Shown here in pieces: positions 8,745-16,617 of a stretch of DNA of 64,000 bases (position 1 is its first letter; every line of letters starts with the position of its first letter). The stretch is taken from NCBI GenBank assembly GCA_964511075.1, contig CAZEDM010000002.1, positions 186,001-250,000 on the forward strand, in the 5' to 3' direction. The translations under genes were made by a program, and so were the position numbers. The notes under the pieces are model-generated. The model did not search any database. It saw only the letters and a list, made by a program, of their open reading frames with translations, and was not told the DNA's origin. The DNA comes from CAZEDM01 sp964511075. Lineage in GTDB: Bacteria; Zixibacteria; MSB-5A5; RBG-16-43-9.

Positions 8745-8772
8745 AAAGCCATCCGGGTGGATGGCTTTTTTG
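8745..8772 (+). terminator. intrinsic terminator after TPR lipoprotein gene
   Basis: AAAGCCATCC pairs exactly with GGATGGCTTT around a four-base loop, followed by a T-run. It ends the clpB-lipoprotein unit. Confidence 0.9.
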
Positions 8773-9019
8773 TTCTATAAACCAGGAAGGTGACTAATTC
8801 ACTTTTCCTCAAGAGAAACCATTAAATATTCCCGCTTAAACATCAGAGAGATGAAGAGTACGTTTCAATTCGTAACGGTTATTGTAGAACACCATCAGAA
8901 TATGGGGGGAACCCTTTAATTTTCATTAATTTTCGGGGGTAAACCTGTTCAAAGATTGCACAGCATTTTCCCATAACTTCTTAAGGTTAAGACGGTTATC
9001 AAAAAGCCCGCAGCGGGCT
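8773..9019. other. non-coding leader region upstream of the pilin operon
   Basis: No gene is visible. It holds the short motif ACGGTTA three times including its flank (about 8875, 8992 and 9041) and a hairpin AAGCCCGC/GCGGGCTT at 9004-9020, immediately upstream of the sigma-54-type promoter. Activator-binding sites would be expected in this stretch. Confidence 0.4.
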
Positions 9020-9035
9020 TGGCAGATATTTTGCC
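9020..9035 (+). promoter_or_regulatory. sigma-54-type (-24/-12) promoter of the minor pilin operon
   Basis: TGGCAGATATTTTGCC matches the RpoN consensus TGGCAC-N5-TTGC: the invariant GG and GC dinucleotides are exactly 10 bp apart. A start point near 9046 would leave about 48 nt before the start codon at 9094. Type IV pilin genes in many bacteria are RpoN-dependent, which fits the downstream operon. Confidence 0.65.
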
Positions 9036-9093
9036 TTAATAACGGTTGAAAAAATATAACAAGGACTTAATAATCGGGGAAGGAAAAAACAAT

Positions 9094-9447
9094 ATGTCTA
9101 AAAGGCTGAAATCCAAAAAAGGAATCTCTCTGTTAGAGGTGATGGCTTCAATGGTGGTGTTTTCTCTGGGCTTGCTGATGCTTATTCCCTTGATATTAGC
9201 CTCAATTACGGCAAACGAGTTTGCCGATGATATGTCCAAAGCGACTCTTTATGCTCAGCAGCAAGTAGAGGTACTGAAGAATACAACGTCTTTGAATTCC
9301 GGAAGCGACATGATAGACGGGATGAACCGTGCCTGGGCAGTGGAGGATGTTGCCACTCACCTAAAAAAAATAACCGTGACGGTCAACTGGCAGGATCTAA
9401 GGAATCGTTTACATCAGGTTCGAACCATAACCTATGAGGTGAGATAA
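9094..9447 (+). CDS. type IV minor pilin, PilV-like
   Basis: A 117-residue prepilin-like protein probably incorporated into a type IV pilus or a related secretion pseudopilus. The start at 9094 is preferred over an in-frame ATG at 9046 because it follows GGAAGG (9078-9083), lies downstream of the predicted start point, and gives a short basic leader MSKRLKSKKG cut before I-S-L-L-E, with Glu at +5 and a hydrophobic helix. The small C-terminal domain is unlike major pilins. It starts a three-gene pilin set with one base between it and the next gene. The PilV/PilI-like assignment rests on size and order. Confidence 0.82.
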   Translation: MSKRLKSKKGISLLEVMASMVVFSLGLLMLIPLILASITANEFADDMSKATLYAQQQVEVLKNTTSLNSGSDMIDGMNRAWAVEDVATHLKKITVTVNWQDLRNRLHQVRTITYEVR

Positions 9448-9448
9448 G

Positions 9449-10300
9449 ATGTCTGGAACAAAAAACTCAAGAGTCAGTATCCAGCGGAAAAAGCGGACTG
9501 GATTCAACCACAGTGGATTAACCTTGATCGAGCTTTTGATCTCCATCACAATGGGACTGATCATTGTAGGGGCTGGTCTGGAGCTCTATCTGAACCAGCA
9601 TAAGGCCTGGATCATAGAGGAGCAGATCTCGGAGATGCAGCAGAGCGGCAGGGCCTCGATAGATGAGTTATCCAGGAAAATTATGATGTCAGGCTATGAA
9701 CTACCTAGAGGAATAAACCCGATTAGCGCCAGCAATACAAATCCGGACACCATTACTTTACTTTTTAGGAATGAAGGCTTATGTGACGCTACCGTTGAAT
9801 GGCCTATGCCACAGCCCAGCTCGGAATTACGCTGCGATGGACACGATGTGAGCTGTTTCAAGGATGATACCTGGGCTTTTATCTACGATCCCAACACCTT
9901 GACCGGAGAGTTCTTCTATGTTACGCAGGTTCAGACTGGCTCCAGCCATATCCAGCATAATACCATGGACCTTTCGAAATGCTATCCGGCTGGCAGCCAG
10001 GTTATGATGCTGGATTTCTACAAGTATTACCTGGATACCACCACTGACCCAAATCACCCGAATCTGATGAGAATGGGACCGGATATGACCCCCTGGGTTT
10101 TTGCAGAGAATATAGAGGACCTGCAGTTCAGGTACGGGTTAGCAAACGGGGTTTACGTGGACGTGCCGGTTATCGGAAATATAGTCAGGGAGGTGCAGGT
10201 CTCTCTTCGTGCCAGAACCTCCAGACAGGATCTTCAAATACCTGGATATAGAAAGAGAACTTTTGCCTCGTCGGTCAAAGTCAGAAACTTAGGTCTATAA
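9449..10300 (+). CDS. type IV minor pilin, PilW-like
   Basis: A 283-residue prepilin-like protein. The leader ends RTGFNHSG, and cleavage before L-T-L-I-E leaves the conserved Glu at +5, followed by a hydrophobic helix to about residue 45. The large C-terminal domain has four Cys in a loop (two in the 'LCDATVEW...ELRCDG' stretch), likely disulfide-bonded outside the membrane. Size and position between a PilV-like and a PilX-like gene fit PilW, a minor pilin that helps start pilus assembly. It begins one base after the previous stop, so the genes are translated together. Confidence 0.82.
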   Translation: MSGTKNSRVSIQRKKRTGFNHSGLTLIELLISITMGLIIVGAGLELYLNQHKAWIIEEQISEMQQSGRASIDELSRKIMMSGYELPRGINPISASNTNPDTITLLFRNEGLCDATVEWPMPQPSSELRCDGHDVSCFKDDTWAFIYDPNTLTGEFFYVTQVQTGSSHIQHNTMDLSKCYPAGSQVMMLDFYKYYLDTTTDPNHPNLMRMGPDMTPWVFAENIEDLQFRYGLANGVYVDVPVIGNIVREVQVSLRARTSRQDLQIPGYRKRTFASSVKVRNLGL

Positions 10301-10310
10301 GGAGGGATAA

Positions 10311-11939
10311 ATGATGATAGGAAAATTAAAAGATCAAAAAGGATTCAGCATGTTTACCCTTTTGATCTTGCTTATCATGTTCACCATTCTGGGAATCGCG
10401 GCTGTAACCACCTCCGATTTCGACCAGGAGTTAGCCGGCAATCAGAGACGGAGCAACAATGCGTTTTATGCGGCAGAAGCAGGGGCGAAAAAAGCTGAAG
10501 CGGAGATAAAGACAAGTTACACCTCCACTGGTAATCCACCCAGCCCTCTGCCTTCAGGCACTTTCTCTTTGAACGACTATTCGGTCAATTACAGCACAGC
10601 GGATATGGGTGCTGCTACTCAAAAGACACTGACTGTTGGTGCCTATAAGGGCCTTTACGGCTTTGTTAAAACGTTCGAGATCACCTCTGATGCGGCGGCG
10701 AGTTTGAATCCGGAGAATGCCAGGATAATTCAGGGGATGGATGATGCCCTGGTGCCCATCTTTCAGTTTGCGGTTTTTTATCAGCATGATTTAGAGATCT
10801 ATCCGGGACCTCCTATGACCCTGGGAGGAAGGGTGCATTCGAATGGGGATATGTATTTAGGCTCGGAAGATGTTCTGTACGTGAATTCATATTGCACCTC
10901 CGCCGGTGATTTCTATGGTGGCAGAAAACCCGGCTCGGGGAGATCAGGCAACAATAGTGACGTTTACATAATGGATAATTACGGAAATTATCAAAATATG
11001 AGAAATGCAGATGGGACATATTTAGATAGTACTGACCCGGATTGGGTAGCTGAATCCTTAACCAGATGGGGTGGTCTGGTTGAGGACCAGTCTCACGGTA
11101 TGACCGACCTGAATCTGCCAGTGGTGACTGAGGGTGAACCGATTGATATGATTAAAAGGGCGGGAGGGGGTAACTCGGACAGCTACGAAAACAAGGCAGG
11201 TTTGAAAATCGTGGACGGGCAGGTGTTGTATCTAACCACTGCAGGTACCTGGCAGGACGTTACCTCCGTTCTAACCTCCGATGGAACAATAACCACCAAC
11301 TCTTTCTATGATGCCAGGGAGCTGAAAACTGTTACCAGTTACGATATAGACATAAGTAAGCTGAACACCAGTGGATATTTCCCTTCTAACGGAATTGTCT
11401 ATGCATCCAGGGCTCAGCTCTCAGGAACCGTGCAGGCCGTTCGTTTGGTAAACGGCTCTACCTTAGCTGGTGCCTTAACCGTGGCTACTGATAACCCGCT
11501 TTATATAAAAGGGAACTACAATTCGGTAAATAAAAAGCCCTCCGCAGTATTCACCGATGCTTTGAATATTCTCTCCAATAACTGGAACGATGCTAACAGC
11601 ACTAGATCCCTTAGCAGCAGAACCGCCTCCAATACCACGGTAAATGTATCCTTCCTTACCGGCAATACCAACTCCCAGGATGGACACTACAGCGGTGGTC
11701 TGGAGAACCTTCCCCGCTTTTTAGAGAACTGGAGCAGTAAAACTTTTACCTACCGCGGCTCGATGGTAGATCTGTGGTTCAGCGAGCAGGCAACCGGCCT
11801 CTGGGGAAGCTATTATTCTCCGCCTAATCGTGACTGGGCTTTTGATACTGACCTTCTGGACCCGGCTAATCTTCCGCCAGGCACGCCCGTGGTGAATGTC
11901 GTGCAGAACACAAGCTGGGCTAGAAAAACAGGCGATTAA
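10311..11939 (+). CDS. large PilX-like minor pilin / pilus-tip protein
   Basis: A 542-residue protein whose N-terminus is a PilX N-domain: MMIGKLKDQKG leader, then F-S-M-F-T-L-L hydrophobic helix and the FYAAEAGAKKAEAEI motif typical of PilX/GspK-like proteins. Residue +5 is Thr rather than Glu, as is usual for PilX and GspK, which cap the fibre. The long C-terminal region (about 60-542) is rich in Gly, Asn, Ser and Thr and has no obvious further domain; it could be an adhesive or surface domain. It is preceded by AAGGAGGG and followed by a strong terminator that ends the operon. Confidence 0.78.
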   Translation: MMIGKLKDQKGFSMFTLLILLIMFTILGIAAVTTSDFDQELAGNQRRSNNAFYAAEAGAKKAEAEIKTSYTSTGNPPSPLPSGTFSLNDYSVNYSTADMGAATQKTLTVGAYKGLYGFVKTFEITSDAAASLNPENARIIQGMDDALVPIFQFAVFYQHDLEIYPGPPMTLGGRVHSNGDMYLGSEDVLYVNSYCTSAGDFYGGRKPGSGRSGNNSDVYIMDNYGNYQNMRNADGTYLDSTDPDWVAESLTRWGGLVEDQSHGMTDLNLPVVTEGEPIDMIKRAGGGNSDSYENKAGLKIVDGQVLYLTTAGTWQDVTSVLTSDGTITTNSFYDARELKTVTSYDIDISKLNTSGYFPSNGIVYASRAQLSGTVQAVRLVNGSTLAGALTVATDNPLYIKGNYNSVNKKPSAVFTDALNILSNNWNDANSTRSLSSRTASNTTVNVSFLTGNTNSQDGHYSGGLENLPRFLENWSSKTFTYRGSMVDLWFSEQATGLWGSYYSPPNRDWAFDTDLLDPANLPPGTPVVNVVQNTSWARKTGD

Positions 11940-11960
11940 TACGAAAACAAGTTGAAAGCA

Positions 11961-11991
11961 AAAAAGCCGTCTGTCTCAGACGGCTTTTTTT
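11961..11991. terminator. bidirectional intrinsic terminator between convergent units
   Basis: AAAAAGCCGTCTG pairs with CAGACGGCTTTTT around TCT; T-runs occur on both strands. It can end the pilin operon and the converging reverse-strand dockerin gene. Confidence 0.92.
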
Positions 11992-12064
11992 GTTAACAGT
12001 GCTTGGATTTACTGAAGACCCAGAGAGGGGCTAGTTTTTTGAAAATTCACCAGTTTTTTAAACC

Positions 12065-13735
12065 TCATATAGAGCAGAGTGATTTTCCGCCTTTGAACAA
12101 ATAATTGTATAGGTAAAGCAAATCACAGATATCTACATGGGAATCACAATTCACATCTGCCTGCACAGGGTAAGCTGGTTTTTTTCCACCCTTAAAAAGA
12201 TAATACAGTAAAAACATTACATCACCTATATCCGGATACCCGTTGTTATTCAAGTCCCCTTTTTTTCTTATAACGCCAAACTCCGTGTTGTTGGTATTAT
12301 AATTATCATGGTAGAACTTGCCCCACTTAATCTTATCGGGGTGGTAGGGGACATTCAGGCTGTAAAGATAGACATAGAATCCGGGTCCAGCCAGAAGTGC
12401 AAGGTCCAGGATTGAATCCCCGTTTATATCATTGAAATTCGGACAGGTGGTAAGTGGAAGGTCAAAAGGTGCTCCTGAGATAAAAGTCCCGTCATTGTTG
12501 TAGGCGTAAAAGCTACTCAGAACTATATCCACCGAGTTATTACCGTCAATATCAGCCAGAGCGAAATCATGATATTGATTGGGGCCTAAGTAAAATATGG
12601 GCCAGCCGGGCTGTTCTGTTCCCTCCATCCTCAGAACATGCAGATTGGGTAAGCCCATTAAATGTTCATCGGTTACGAAGACAATTTCTTTGAGTCCATC
12701 GCCATCTATGTCTCCGGTTATAGGTGTTGATCTTGGTTGAACTTCGTAGTATTTAGGAAAGCCGGGCATATAGGTTCCGTCATGCCTCCAGACTGCCACA
12801 TAGCCTGAGTAGCCAGGATAATCAATAAAAGCACAGGCTAAAACCTCTGAACAGCCGTCATTATCCAGGTCACTCACAACCACGTGATGAAGCCAGCCGA
12901 AGTAGTGGTCTATTTCTCCTTTTACGGGCCAGCCTTCAACCGGCGTTCCATCTGCGTGCCAGGCATAGATACACTGGTTGCCGTTGGCAACTATCTCCGG
13001 GTCGCCATCTCCATCTAAATCACCCACTGCTTGTGCACCTGCTATATACTCATATGGCATGCAGGCCGCTCCCTGGGGCCAGCCAGGAAGAGTTTCCCCT
13101 TTGTAATCATAGATATATACCAAAGTGTCAATATAAGCGAGTTGACCTGAGGTTATTATTTCCAGCTTCCCATCCCCGGTTAAATCATAAAGGGATGGTG
13201 CAGTAGCACAAGTTGCCTCCATTATAACTGGGAATCCCTGCATTAAAGATCCATCCTGGTGAAATACATAGAGATAAGAGGTATCTTGATTTCTCTGCCA
13301 CTTAGTGATGACAATGTCCAGTTCCCCGTCTCCATCCACATCCCCGATTGCTGGAAGTTGCTGCCAGTAAGCTAATTGCGGCTCTGTGATAACGGGCCAA
13401 TTATTGAAATTTGTGCCGTCATACTTCCAGACGTAAAGGCTGTCTTTGGGAAATCCCCCTATCACCTCTAAGTCTGGTAGAGAATCTAAATCGGCTAAAA
13501 CAACTGAATAAGTTGTGCCGGTGCCAGCAACTGAATTAAAGGACTTGGGCCAGCCGGGAAATATCTCTGGCTGAATCAGAGGATTTGAGTAGGAAATTGA
13601 TTTTAAAAATCCGAATAAGCTTGAAGTTAATAAGATAAGGAAAAAAGCGAATATATACAGTCTATATTTTTTTGAAGAATTGTAACTCATATCTGGTCTG
13701 TGCTGATTCAAGGCGACGATGAGATTTTTCACCAT
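12065..13735 (-). CDS. secreted FG-GAP/VCBS-type beta-propeller protein with C-terminal dockerin repeats
   Basis: Exported protein of up to 556 residues. The N-terminus has a hydrophobic export segment (YRLYIFAFFLILLTSS); a start at 13690 (MSYNSSKK...) would give a tighter signal than the ATG at 13735. The middle contains at least five calcium-binding D-x-D-G-D-G repeats (for example DVDGDGELDIV, DLDGDGDPEIV, DIDGDGLKEIV) typical of FG-GAP/VCBS integrin-like propellers. The last 65 residues are two dockerin type I EF-hand repeats (DLNNNGYPDIGDVMFLL and DVNCDSHVDICDLLYL), each followed by YLFKGG. Probably cell-surface or secreted; ligand unknown. The gene upstream on the same strand ends 22 bp before it and may be co-transcribed. 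Confidence 0.8.
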   Translation of the reverse strand: MVKNLIVALNQHRPDMSYNSSKKYRLYIFAFFLILLTSSLFGFLKSISYSNPLIQPEIFPGWPKSFNSVAGTGTTYSVVLADLDSLPDLEVIGGFPKDSLYVWKYDGTNFNNWPVITEPQLAYWQQLPAIGDVDGDGELDIVITKWQRNQDTSYLYVFHQDGSLMQGFPVIMEATCATAPSLYDLTGDGKLEIITSGQLAYIDTLVYIYDYKGETLPGWPQGAACMPYEYIAGAQAVGDLDGDGDPEIVANGNQCIYAWHADGTPVEGWPVKGEIDHYFGWLHHVVVSDLDNDGCSEVLACAFIDYPGYSGYVAVWRHDGTYMPGFPKYYEVQPRSTPITGDIDGDGLKEIVFVTDEHLMGLPNLHVLRMEGTEQPGWPIFYLGPNQYHDFALADIDGNNSVDIVLSSFYAYNNDGTFISGAPFDLPLTTCPNFNDINGDSILDLALLAGPGFYVYLYSLNVPYHPDKIKWGKFYHDNYNTNNTEFGVIRKKGDLNNNGYPDIGDVMFLLYYLFKGGKKPAYPVQADVNCDSHVDICDLLYLYNYLFKGGKSLCSI

Positions 13736-13756
13736 CGCTTTGAAATGTTGACCCTC

Positions 13757-14158
13757 TTACTTCTCGATGTAATTGGGCTGGTCAAAAAGTACATTCTGAG
13801 TAGTAGTCTCAAGGGAATCGTAGTAAACATAATAACCTTCACTCCCACAATCTTCTCCTATTCCTACAACATAGTAGTGTCCTGGTTGATTGTCTGGTGG
13901 CCTAAGCATATTATACCAGTGCTTAACTGGACTGCCCTGAATAAGTTTGTAAGCAAGGCGTTCTGTTTCAGTAGAATCATAAAGCCAAATTGTATCATAT
14001 CCAGGGTCGCAGCCATCGTCGTAAGTGACAGTCCCTTGAATTTGGCCTGGCATGACTGGTGGGTCTTCTGAAGCCGTAACTACGATGACAACGAAAGCCA
14101 AGGAATATAAAACAACAACTGCCAGAAAAAATAAGATGTCTCTCTTTGTTTTTAACAT
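13757..14158 (-). CDS. small exported protein of unknown function
   Basis: I do not recognise this protein. The start at 14158 (MLKTKRD...) is preferred to the in-frame ATG at 14170 because GGGGTG lies just upstream. The 133-residue product has one N-terminal hydrophobic segment (ILFFLAVVVLYSLAFVVIVV) and then a Gly/Asp/Tyr-rich extracytoplasmic region with three Cys; the segment Q-I-Q-G-T-V-T-Y-D-D-G-C suggests a small beta-sandwich similar to carboxypeptidase-regulatory-like folds, but this is only a resemblance. Its stop is 22 bp before the downstream propeller/dockerin gene, so the two probably form one secreted-protein unit. Confidence 0.6.
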   Translation of the reverse strand: MLKTKRDILFFLAVVVLYSLAFVVIVVTASEDPPVMPGQIQGTVTYDDGCDPGYDTIWLYDSTETERLAYKLIQGSPVKHWYNMLRPPDNQPGHYYVVGIGEDCGSEGYYVYYDSLETTTQNVLFDQPNYIEK

Positions 14159-14220
14159 ATTACACCCCATTTCAGATCTTCAAGTTTAAAATTAAAAACC
14201 TTTATATTTTTAGAAGTTAT

Positions 14221-14247
14221 GCCCGCCCATCCAATGGATGGGCGGGC
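14221..14247. repeat. perfect GC-rich 12-bp palindrome in an AT-rich spacer
   Basis: GCCCGCCCATCC and GGATGGGCGGGC are perfect inverted arms with loop AAT. No T-run follows on either strand, so it is not a standard terminator. It lies in the predicted 5' leader of the reverse-strand gene at 13757-14158. Confidence 0.8.
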
Positions 14248-14278
14248 TGTAGTCTTAAAATTGGAAATAGTAACTCTC

Positions 14279-14294
14279 GAGAGAGAGAGAGAGA
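14279..14294. repeat. (GA)8 dinucleotide repeat
   Basis: Eight GA units within the divergent spacer 14171-14637, between the GC-rich palindrome and the reverse-strand promoter. Length variation here could alter promoter-to-gene spacing. Confidence 0.75.
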
Positions 14295-14343
14295 AGACCC
14301 TAGAAAACATAAATAACCCCCAAAAAATTAACTTCGTATATAT

Positions 14344-14372
14344 TAAATAATAATTTTCTAAGATTTTGTCAA
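14344..14372 (-). promoter_or_regulatory. predicted promoter of reverse-strand secreted-protein unit
   Basis: On the minus strand TTGACA (plus positions 14367-14372), 17 bp spacer, then TATTTA (14344-14349). It would give a leader of about 180 nt carrying the CT repeat and the GC-rich palindrome. Confidence 0.4.
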
Positions 14373-14582
14373 GTAGTTTTTTAATTTTCGCCTAATTTTT
14401 TTATTTGAAGAAACAGATTCTGTAGTATCAGAATTATAGTATAGTACCTAAATTGTTGTTAGTTCATAAACCCATTATGGTTTCATTATAAGTTAAAAAA
14501 ATACGCAGAATATAATTTTCAAGATTACCACAACCAATAGTAATTTATTTTTCTTCAAACACAGTATATATGGTTTTTTTTG

Positions 14583-14611
14583 TTGACATCCACTCATATT
14601 TCTATTAATTT
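14583..14611 (+). promoter_or_regulatory. predicted promoter of dtd-led operon
   Basis: TTGACA at 14583-14588 and a weak TAATTT -10 box at 14606-14611, spacing 17, about 27 bp before the dtd start. The -35 is perfect and the -10 is poor. Confidence 0.4.
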
Positions 14612-14637
14612 CAATAAAAATTAGCCAGGGAGTTTGC

Positions 14638-15084
14638 TTGAGAGTTGTGCTTCAAAGAGTTAGGGAGGCATCAGTCGAGGTCGAGGGAAAGACAGTCGGA
14701 ATTATAAATAAAGGCTTGGTTCTTTTAATTGGTGCCACTTCAGGAGATGGTGAAAAAGAAATAGATTATTTAGCTGACAAATGTGTAAATTTACGTATCT
14801 TTGAGGATGCCCAGGGGAAGATGAACCTCTCAGCCCTGGAGACAGGAGCAGAGATTCTGGTGATTTCCCAGTTCACCTTATATGGTGATACCAGAAAAGG
14901 GAGAAGGCCCAGTTTCACTGAGGCTATGGAGCCGGTAGAAGCAGAAAAACTTTATCTTAAGTTCATAGGCTGTCTGAAGGAGAAGGGTCTGAAGGTCGAA
15001 CAGGGAAAATTCGGAGCGAAGATGCTGGTCAAAATCTTCAATCACGGACCGGTGACATTTATCCTGGACAGCAAGGAGAAATAA
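14638..15084 (+). CDS. dtd: D-aminoacyl-tRNA deacylase
   Basis: Removes D-amino acids (and glycine mis-charged on tRNA-Ala) from tRNAs in the cytosol. The 148-residue length and the full family pattern are present: MRVVLQRVREASVEV start, SQFTLYGDTRKGRRPSF active-site loop, and NHGPVTF, the Gly-cisPro motif that rejects L-amino acids. The start is TTG at 14638 after CAGGGAG. It appears to be the first gene of a housekeeping run (dtd, maf, rodZ-like, smc) on the plus strand. Confidence 0.95.
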   Translation: MRVVLQRVREASVEVEGKTVGIINKGLVLLIGATSGDGEKEIDYLADKCVNLRIFEDAQGKMNLSALETGAEILVISQFTLYGDTRKGRRPSFTEAMEPVEAEKLYLKFIGCLKEKGLKVEQGKFGAKMLVKIFNHGPVTFILDSKEK

Positions 15085-15186
15085 TATATGCAGAGGTGGA
15101 GCTTGTCCACAGGCTCCAAATTCGCATTGAGCTTTGCGAGAAAAAGCACAGAGGCGTGGATCTCCTCTCAAGGTTGATAATTATAT

Positions 15187-15795
15187 ATGAGCACTGAGTT
15201 CTCAAAGCTTCTGAAGGAAAGGAAACTGGTTTTAGCCTCCAGCTCTCCCCGCAGGGCTGAGTTGTTGAGAAAGGCAAAAGTGGATTTCGAGATTTTATTC
15301 CCGCAGAACATCGTGGAGGAGAACATCTCCGCTGATCCGGTTTCACACGTGATGGAGCTTTCGAGAAAAAAAGCAGAAAGTGTGGTTGAAAAAGCCAAAA
15401 ACAGGCTTATATTAGGAGCAGATACCGTAGTGGTGCTGAATGGAGAGATCCTGGGCAAGCCCAGGGACAAAGAGGATGCGCTCAGGATACTTAAGATGCT
15501 AAGCAGCAAAGAGCACAAGGTTTACACCGGTATAACCCTGTTGGACGAAAGAAGCGGCGAAAGAGTAAGCGGTTATCAGCTTACCCGGGTAAAATTCAAT
15601 CGACTTCAGGAAGAGGAGATCAAGGACTACATAGAAAGCGGCGAGCCGCTGGACAAAGCCGGAGCTTATGGCATCCAGGGGATGGGGAATTTTCTGGTGG
15701 AGAGAATAGAAGGCGACCTGGATAACGTGATCGGTTTGCCTGTGAGAAAATTAAAGGAGCTGTTAATCGAAATCAGCAGCAGAGGGGAGGGTTAA
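15187..15795 (+). CDS. maf: Maf-family nucleoside triphosphate pyrophosphatase
   Basis: Hydrolyses non-canonical or pyrimidine nucleoside triphosphates (dTTP/UTP type) to monophosphates; often linked to septum formation. The 202-residue protein shows LASSSPRRAELL near the N-terminus (phosphate-binding S-S-P-R-R), the GADTVV metal-binding motif with downstream GKPRDKEDA, and the DKAGAYGIQGMG motif. It is separated from dtd by about 100 bp without a clear gene, and its stop is adjacent to the next start, so it is co-translated with the rodZ-like gene. Confidence 0.93.
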   Translation: MSTEFSKLLKERKLVLASSSPRRAELLRKAKVDFEILFPQNIVEENISADPVSHVMELSRKKAESVVEKAKNRLILGADTVVVLNGEILGKPRDKEDALRILKMLSSKEHKVYTGITLLDERSGERVSGYQLTRVKFNRLQEEEIKDYIESGEPLDKAGAYGIQGMGNFLVERIEGDLDNVIGLPVRKLKELLIEISSRGEG

Positions 15796-15796
15796 A

Positions 15797-16573
15797 TTGG
15801 AGAACTTAGGCTCGATTCTGCGGGAGAAAAGGAAAAATCTGGGATTAAGCTTAGAACAGGCATCGGCTGAGCTCAGGATCAAATTACAATACCTGGAGGC
15901 GCTGGAAACTGGGGAATACAAGCTTTTGCCGGACCCGCTCTACAGAAAGATTTTTCTTAAAGCCTACGCCGATTATCTGGGTTTGAATTTCGACGAGCTT
16001 TCAAATAAACTCAGCCAGAAAGAAAGAAAAGAAGAAAAGGAAAAAGAGGAAGTAAAGCCAAAGATGGAAGCCGGGCGAGTAAAACCACAAAATCACACTC
16101 AGTTCCTCATCGTTCTGGGAATAATCCTGGGGCTGGTATGCATTCTGGTGTTTCTGCAACATAGAAAACCGGGAACTGATTATTATGAAGCATCGCCTGA
16201 GGTAAGGGTCGAGGATGCGAGAACCGAATCACCTGCCCAGATACCAGGTTTAGAGGAGAAAGTAAAGACAGAGAAAGCTTCTCCCAGGTCCGCGGAGATG
16301 ATCCTGAGCCTGGAGGGTCTGGACAGAACCTGGGCCTTGGTGCTGGGGGATGGGGATACGCTTTTCATCGGATTTATCAACAAGGGGATGAGGGTCGAAT
16401 GCAGGACCCGGAATCAATTTGATATCACCCTGGGAAGAGCCTGGGCAGTTGAGGGGTACCTGAACGGAGAAAAGCTAAAACCCTTTGCCCCTCAGGGGAG
16501 GAGCGTCTTCGGCAAAAAACTCAGCCGGAAAAATTATTTAGAGTACTTGGAGAATTCTCCGGGGGAGAGATGA
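15797..16573 (+). CDS. RodZ-like HTH/transmembrane cell-shape protein
   Basis: A 258-residue bitopic protein with a cytoplasmic helix-turn-helix domain of the HTH_25/RodZ type (LGSILREKRKNLGLSLEQAS, about 1-70), a charged linker, one membrane segment (about 102-121, FLIVLGIILGLVCILVFL) and a periplasmic DUF4115-like C-terminal domain (about 165-255, including GDTLFIGFINKG). RodZ links MreB to the cell wall machinery. The start is TTG at 15797 behind GAGGGGAGGG, one base past the maf stop. mreB is not in the window, so the cell-shape role is inferred from architecture. Confidence 0.82.
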   Translation: MENLGSILREKRKNLGLSLEQASAELRIKLQYLEALETGEYKLLPDPLYRKIFLKAYADYLGLNFDELSNKLSQKERKEEKEKEEVKPKMEAGRVKPQNHTQFLIVLGIILGLVCILVFLQHRKPGTDYYEASPEVRVEDARTESPAQIPGLEEKVKTEKASPRSAEMILSLEGLDRTWALVLGDGDTLFIGFINKGMRVECRTRNQFDITLGRAWAVEGYLNGEKLKPFAPQGRSVFGKKLSRKNYLEYLENSPGER

Positions 16574-16617
16574 GAAAAGTTTCAAGCGGAATCAAATCCA
16601 CAGGACAGGAGGACTAA

